The notes beneath the pieces were generated by a model. It saw only the letters and a program-made list of their open reading frames with translations. It made no database searches and was not told where the DNA came from. The translations under genes were made by a program, and so were the position numbers. From NCBI GenBank assembly GCA_045603585.1, contig JAZUMK010000023.1, positions 12,212 to 76,211 on the forward strand: a stretch of 64,000 nucleotides of DNA, written 5' to 3'. Of the stretch, positions 61,329 through 64,000 are shown in pieces (within the stretch, counting starts at the first letter, position 1; every line of letters begins with the position of its first letter). Origin of the DNA: SFEL01 sp045603585. Its GTDB lineage: Bacteria > Bacillota > Clostridia > Christensenellales > CAG-138.

Positions 61329-61586
61329 ATGGAAATCAGAGGTTATCGCAAGACCCGTATCGGCATCGTAACCAGTGATAAGATGGATAAGACCGTTGTA
61401 GTCGCTATCAAGACCAAGGTTCGTCATCCCCTGTATGGTAAGATGGTAAACCGCACCGCTAAGTTCAAGGCTCATGACGAGAACAACGAATGCGGCATCG
61501 GTGATACCGTTAAGATCATGGAGACCCGCCCCCTCAGCAAGGATAAGCGCTGGCGCGTGGTCGAGATCATAGAAAAGGCCAAGTAA
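61329..61586 (+). CDS. rpsQ: 30S ribosomal protein uS17
   Basis: An 85-residue OB-fold protein (YRKTRIGIVTSDKMDKTVVV; CGIGDTVKIMETRPLSKDK). AAAGGAGG precedes the ATG. Confidence 0.97.
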   Translation: MEIRGYRKTRIGIVTSDKMDKTVVVAIKTKVRHPLYGKMVNRTAKFKAHDENNECGIGDTVKIMETRPLSKDKRWRVVEIIEKAK

Positions 61587-61605
61587 GCCGGAAAGGAGCA
61601 GACTA

Positions 61606-61974
61606 ATGATACAGCCTCAAACCAGACTGAAGGTCGCTGACAACAGCGGCGCTAAGGAAATCATGTGCATCAAGGTTCTGGGCGGCTCCAAGGTTAAGTC
61701 CGCCAATATCGGCGACGTAATCGTAGCCTCCGTTAAGTCCGCTACCCCCGGCGGAGCCGTTAAGAAGAAGGACGTAGTTAAGGCCGTTGTAGTACGTACC
61801 GTATCCGGCGTTCAGCGTCCCGACGGCACCTACATCCGCTTCGATGATAACGCTGCCGTTATCATCAAGGACGACAAGGACCCCAAGGGTACCCGTATTT
61901 TCGGGCCCGTAGCAAGGGAACTTCGTGAGAAGAACTACATGAAGATAGTTTCTCTCGCACCCGAAGTACTCTAA
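61606..61974 (+). CDS. rplN: 50S ribosomal protein uL14
   Basis: A 122-residue protein of the subunit interface (MIQPQTRLKVADNSGAKEIM; GTRIFGPVARELREKNYMK). AAAGGAG precedes the ATG. Confidence 0.98.
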   Translation: MIQPQTRLKVADNSGAKEIMCIKVLGGSKVKSANIGDVIVASVKSATPGGAVKKKDVVKAVVVRTVSGVQRPDGTYIRFDDNAAVIIKDDKDPKGTRIFGPVARELREKNYMKIVSLAPEVL

Positions 61975-61990
61975 TCGGGAGGACAGAATA

Positions 61991-62308
61991 ATGAAGAAGC
62001 TTAATGTTAAGAAAGACGATACCGTTGTAGTCATCACCGGTAAGGACAAGGGCAAGCAGGGCAAGATCCTGGCCGCAATGCCCGAAGACCAGCGCGTAAT
62101 CGTACAGAACGCCAACATGATCACCACCCATGTAAAGCCCCGCAAGCAGGGCGAAGAGGGCGGCCGCATCGTTAAGGAAGGCACCATCGACGCATCCAAC
62201 GTCATGCTGGTATGCCCCAAGTGCGGCAAGGCCACCCGCGTGGGCCATGCCTATGAAGGCGATAAGAAAGTTCGCGTCTGCAAGAAGTGCGGCAAGAACA
62301 TCGACTAA
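61991..62308 (+). CDS. rplX: 50S ribosomal protein uL24
   Basis: A 105-residue KOW-domain assembly-initiator protein (MKKLNVKKDDTVVVITGKDK). The C-terminus has a CxxC pair near CPKCGKATRVG and a second near CKKCGKN, as in many Bacillota versions. GGGAGG precedes the ATG. Confidence 0.97.
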   Translation: MKKLNVKKDDTVVVITGKDKGKQGKILAAMPEDQRVIVQNANMITTHVKPRKQGEEGGRIVKEGTIDASNVMLVCPKCGKATRVGHAYEGDKKVRVCKKCGKNID

Positions 62309-62325
62309 GGCAGGAGGAAAAGAGA

Positions 62326-62946
62326 ATGGCAAAGAAAGAAACCGCTTCTCAGGCGCCCGCCAAGAAGAAGAAGAACGTAGAGGAAGCCAAGCCCTTTACC
62401 GAGGCTGCCCGCCTCAGAGTTAAGTACAATGAGGAAATCGTACCTCAGCTGAAGGAAAAGTTTGGCTACGAGAACATCATGCAGGTTCCCAAGCTTGAGA
62501 AGATCGTTCTCAACATGGGTCTGGGTTCCGAAAAGGATAACCCCAAGGGCCTGGAAGTAGCTATGGAAGAGCTTGCTATCATCGCCGGTCAGAAGCCCGT
62601 TATCACCAAGGCCAAGAAGTCCGTTGCAAACTTCAAGGTTCGTGAAGGCATGAACATCGGTACCAAGGTTACCCTGCGCGGCGACCGTATGTACTACTTC
62701 GCTGACAAGCTCATGAACATCGTACTTCCCCGCGTACGCGACTTCCGTGGCGTACCCGATACCAGCTTTGACGGCCGCGGCAACTACGCCATGGGCGTTA
62801 AGGAACAGCTGATCTTCCCCGAAATCAACTATGATGACGTGGATAAGATCCGTGGTATGGACATCGTGTTCGTAACTACCGCCAAGACCGACGAAGAAGC
62901 CAAGGCGCTGCTCACTATGCTGGGCATGCCCTTCGTGCAGGCTTAA
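62326..62946 (+). CDS. rplE: 50S ribosomal protein uL5 with N-terminal extension
   Basis: A 206-residue protein that contacts 5S rRNA and the P-site tRNA. The conserved fold starts near residue 27 (LRVKYNEEIVPQLKEKFGY) and includes QKPVITKAKKSVANFKVREG. The first 25 or so residues, rich in Lys and Ala (AKKETASQAPAKKKKNVEEA), are extra compared with the usual 179-180 residues. AGGAGG before the ATG at 62326 supports this start, and no internal start has a good site. Confidence 0.96.
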   Translation: MAKKETASQAPAKKKKNVEEAKPFTEAARLRVKYNEEIVPQLKEKFGYENIMQVPKLEKIVLNMGLGSEKDNPKGLEVAMEELAIIAGQKPVITKAKKSVANFKVREGMNIGTKVTLRGDRMYYFADKLMNIVLPRVRDFRGVPDTSFDGRGNYAMGVKEQLIFPEINYDDVDKIRGMDIVFVTTAKTDEEAKALLTMLGMPFVQA

Positions 62947-62963
62947 TTTAGGAGGATGACACA

Positions 62964-63149
62964 GTGGCAAAGACAAGCATGAAAATCAAGCAGGCTCGTG
63001 AACCCAAGTTCTCTACCAGAGCCTATACCCGCTGCCGTATATGCGGCCGTCCCCACTCCGTGCTCCGCAAGTATGGCATCTGCCGCATCTGCTTCCGCGA
63101 GATGGCCTATAAGGGAGAAATCCCCGGCGTCCGCAAGGCAAGCTGGTAA
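62964..63149 (+). CDS. rpsN: 30S ribosomal protein uS14, type Z
   Basis: A 61-residue zinc form of S14 with CRICGRPHSVLRKYGICRIC: two CxxC pairs 13 residues apart. It starts with GTG, 8 bp after AGGAGG. The zinc-binding short form is typical of Bacillota. Confidence 0.97.
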   Translation: MAKTSMKIKQAREPKFSTRAYTRCRICGRPHSVLRKYGICRICFREMAYKGEIPGVRKASW

Positions 63150-63172
63150 TTCGGCGAAAGGAGGAAATTAGA

Positions 63173-63571
63173 ATGGTTATCACTGATCCCATCGCTGATA
63201 TGCTGACCCGTATCCGCAACGCTTACACCGCAAAGCATGACACCGTAAGCGTTCCCGCTTCCACCATCAAGAAGGCCATTGCCGAGATACTGCTCGAGGA
63301 GGGCTATATCAAGGGTTATGAGCTGACCGAAGAAGGTCCCAAGAAGACCATGACCATCAGCCTTAAGTATGGTCCCAACCGTCAGCGCGTTATCACCGGC
63401 CTCAAGAGGATCTCCAAGCCCGGCCTGCGTGTATACGCTCGCAAGGACAACGTACCCAAGGTTCTCAATGGCATGGGTATCGCGATCCTCTCCACCAGCC
63501 ATGGCGTTATGACTGACCGCGAAGCCCGCAAGCAGGGTGTTGGCGGCGAAGTTCTCTGCTACATCTGGTAA
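63173..63571 (+). CDS. rpsH: 30S ribosomal protein uS8
   Basis: A 132-residue 16S rRNA-binding protein (MVITDPIADMLTRIRNAYTA; GIAILSTSHGVMTDREARKQ). AAAGGAGG precedes the ATG. A GC hairpin (TGCCGC/GCGGCA, about 63578-63594) lies between its stop and rplF, without a T run. Confidence 0.98.
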   Translation: MVITDPIADMLTRIRNAYTAKHDTVSVPASTIKKAIAEILLEEGYIKGYELTEEGPKKTMTISLKYGPNRQRVITGLKRISKPGLRVYARKDNVPKVLNGMGIAILSTSHGVMTDREARKQGVGGEVLCYIW

Positions 63572-63638
63572 ACCCCTTGCCGCACAGCGCGGCATACCAA
63601 AATAAACACTTATTTAAAATTTTCTGGAGGTGTAACAC

Positions 63639-64000
63639 ATGTCACGAATCGGAAAACTTCCGGTCAACATTCCCAGCGGAGTGACAATCACGGTTGGCGA
63701 CGATAACACCGTTGTTGTTAAGGGCCCCAAGGGCGAACTGTCCGAGAAGATCTCCCCCAAGATGGAACTGTCCATGGAAGATGGCGTTCTCACCGTTAAG
63801 CGCCCCAACGACCTGAAGGAAAACAGGGCTCTGCACGGTCTCTCCCGCACTCTGATCAACAACATGGTCGTAGGCGTAACCACCGGTTACTCCAAGACCC
63901 TTGAGATCGTTGGTGTAGGTTACCGTGCTCAGAAGCAGGGCAACAAGCTGGTTCTCAACCTGGGTTATTCCCATCCTGTTGAGTTCGAAGAGCCCCAGGG
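63639..64000 (+). CDS. rplF: 50S ribosomal protein uL6, partial
   Basis: The first 120 residues of L6 (MSRIGKLPVNIPSGVTITV; GVTTGYSKTLEIVGVGYRAQ). The gene runs past the right edge of the window. GGAGG precedes the ATG. It continues the S10/spc order. Confidence 0.97.
   Translation, partial: MSRIGKLPVNIPSGVTITVGDDNTVVVKGPKGELSEKISPKMELSMEDGVLTVKRPNDLKENRALHGLSRTLINNMVVGVTTGYSKTLEIVGVGYRAQKQGNKLVLNLGYSHPVEFEEPQ

Overview
The window looks like a piece of chromosome from an anaerobic member of the Bacillota, class Clostridia, probably a gut-type organism of moderate to high GC. The reasons are: type-Z (zinc) uS14; RicT, DarA and SpoVT homologues; two T-box leaders; a CIRCE-controlled groESL; AGGAGG ribosome binding sites almost everywhere; a 2[4Fe-4S] ferredoxin; and a labile-selenium molybdenum hydroxylase module. 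I cannot name the genus from sequence alone. I saw no rRNA, tRNA, CRISPR array, integrase or transposase.

Layout. 1-4.6 kb (minus strand): ferredoxin, then an operon read right to left as CPBP protease, unknown membrane protein, darA, holB, ricT, and a membrane-anchored XRE regulator. 4.6-8.2 kb: ileS behind a T-box leader. 8.3-13.2 kb (plus): ftsH, a PHP phosphoesterase, a divergent PRPP synthetase and yqeC. 13.2-17.4 kb: a histidinol-phosphatase-like PHP protein (minus), then leuS with its own T-box, and tadA. 17.5-22 kb: a 42-codon ORF, a two-component system, a Na+-pump decarboxylase beta subunit with a 48-residue gamma-like partner but no alpha subunit, and spoVT. 22-31.5 kb: a purine module made of an NCS2 permease, a YheO-type PAS/HTH regulator, ssnA, ygfK and a selenium-type xanthine dehydrogenase; yqeC at 12.6 kb probably belongs with it functionally. 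31.6-34.4 kb: trkA-trkH potassium uptake. 34.5-39 kb (minus): a cupin regulator followed by potABCD. 39-44 kb: a DUF368 membrane protein, an EamA exporter, a polar amino acid ABC importer and a stand-alone Smr domain. 44-49.7 kb is an accessory stretch: two ribbon-helix-helix proteins around a composite secreted protein, a SpoIID protein with eight SH3b repeats, and a dCMP deaminase. 49.9-51.9 kb: groESL. 51.9-56.1 kb: an accessory segment with a deacylase, a LysR regulator, a 226-bp copy of the groEL 3' end and an SLH/GH5 lipoprotein. 56.3-64 kb: the S10 ribosomal protein operon, running off the right edge inside rplF.

How it fits together. Most of the window is housekeeping: translation, protein quality control, PRPP supply, ion and polyamine homeostasis. 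The more distinctive biology is (1) the Se/Mo purine module, whose ssnA leader contains a palindrome and a terminator-like hairpin; (2) a motif shared between the ion-binding segment of the Na+ pump beta subunit and a membrane-anchored transcription regulator 16 kb away; (3) a groEL 3'-end direct repeat bracketing a 1.6-kb insertion; and (4) a secreted protein assembled from two parts of different base composition with a truncated cell-wall sorting signal.
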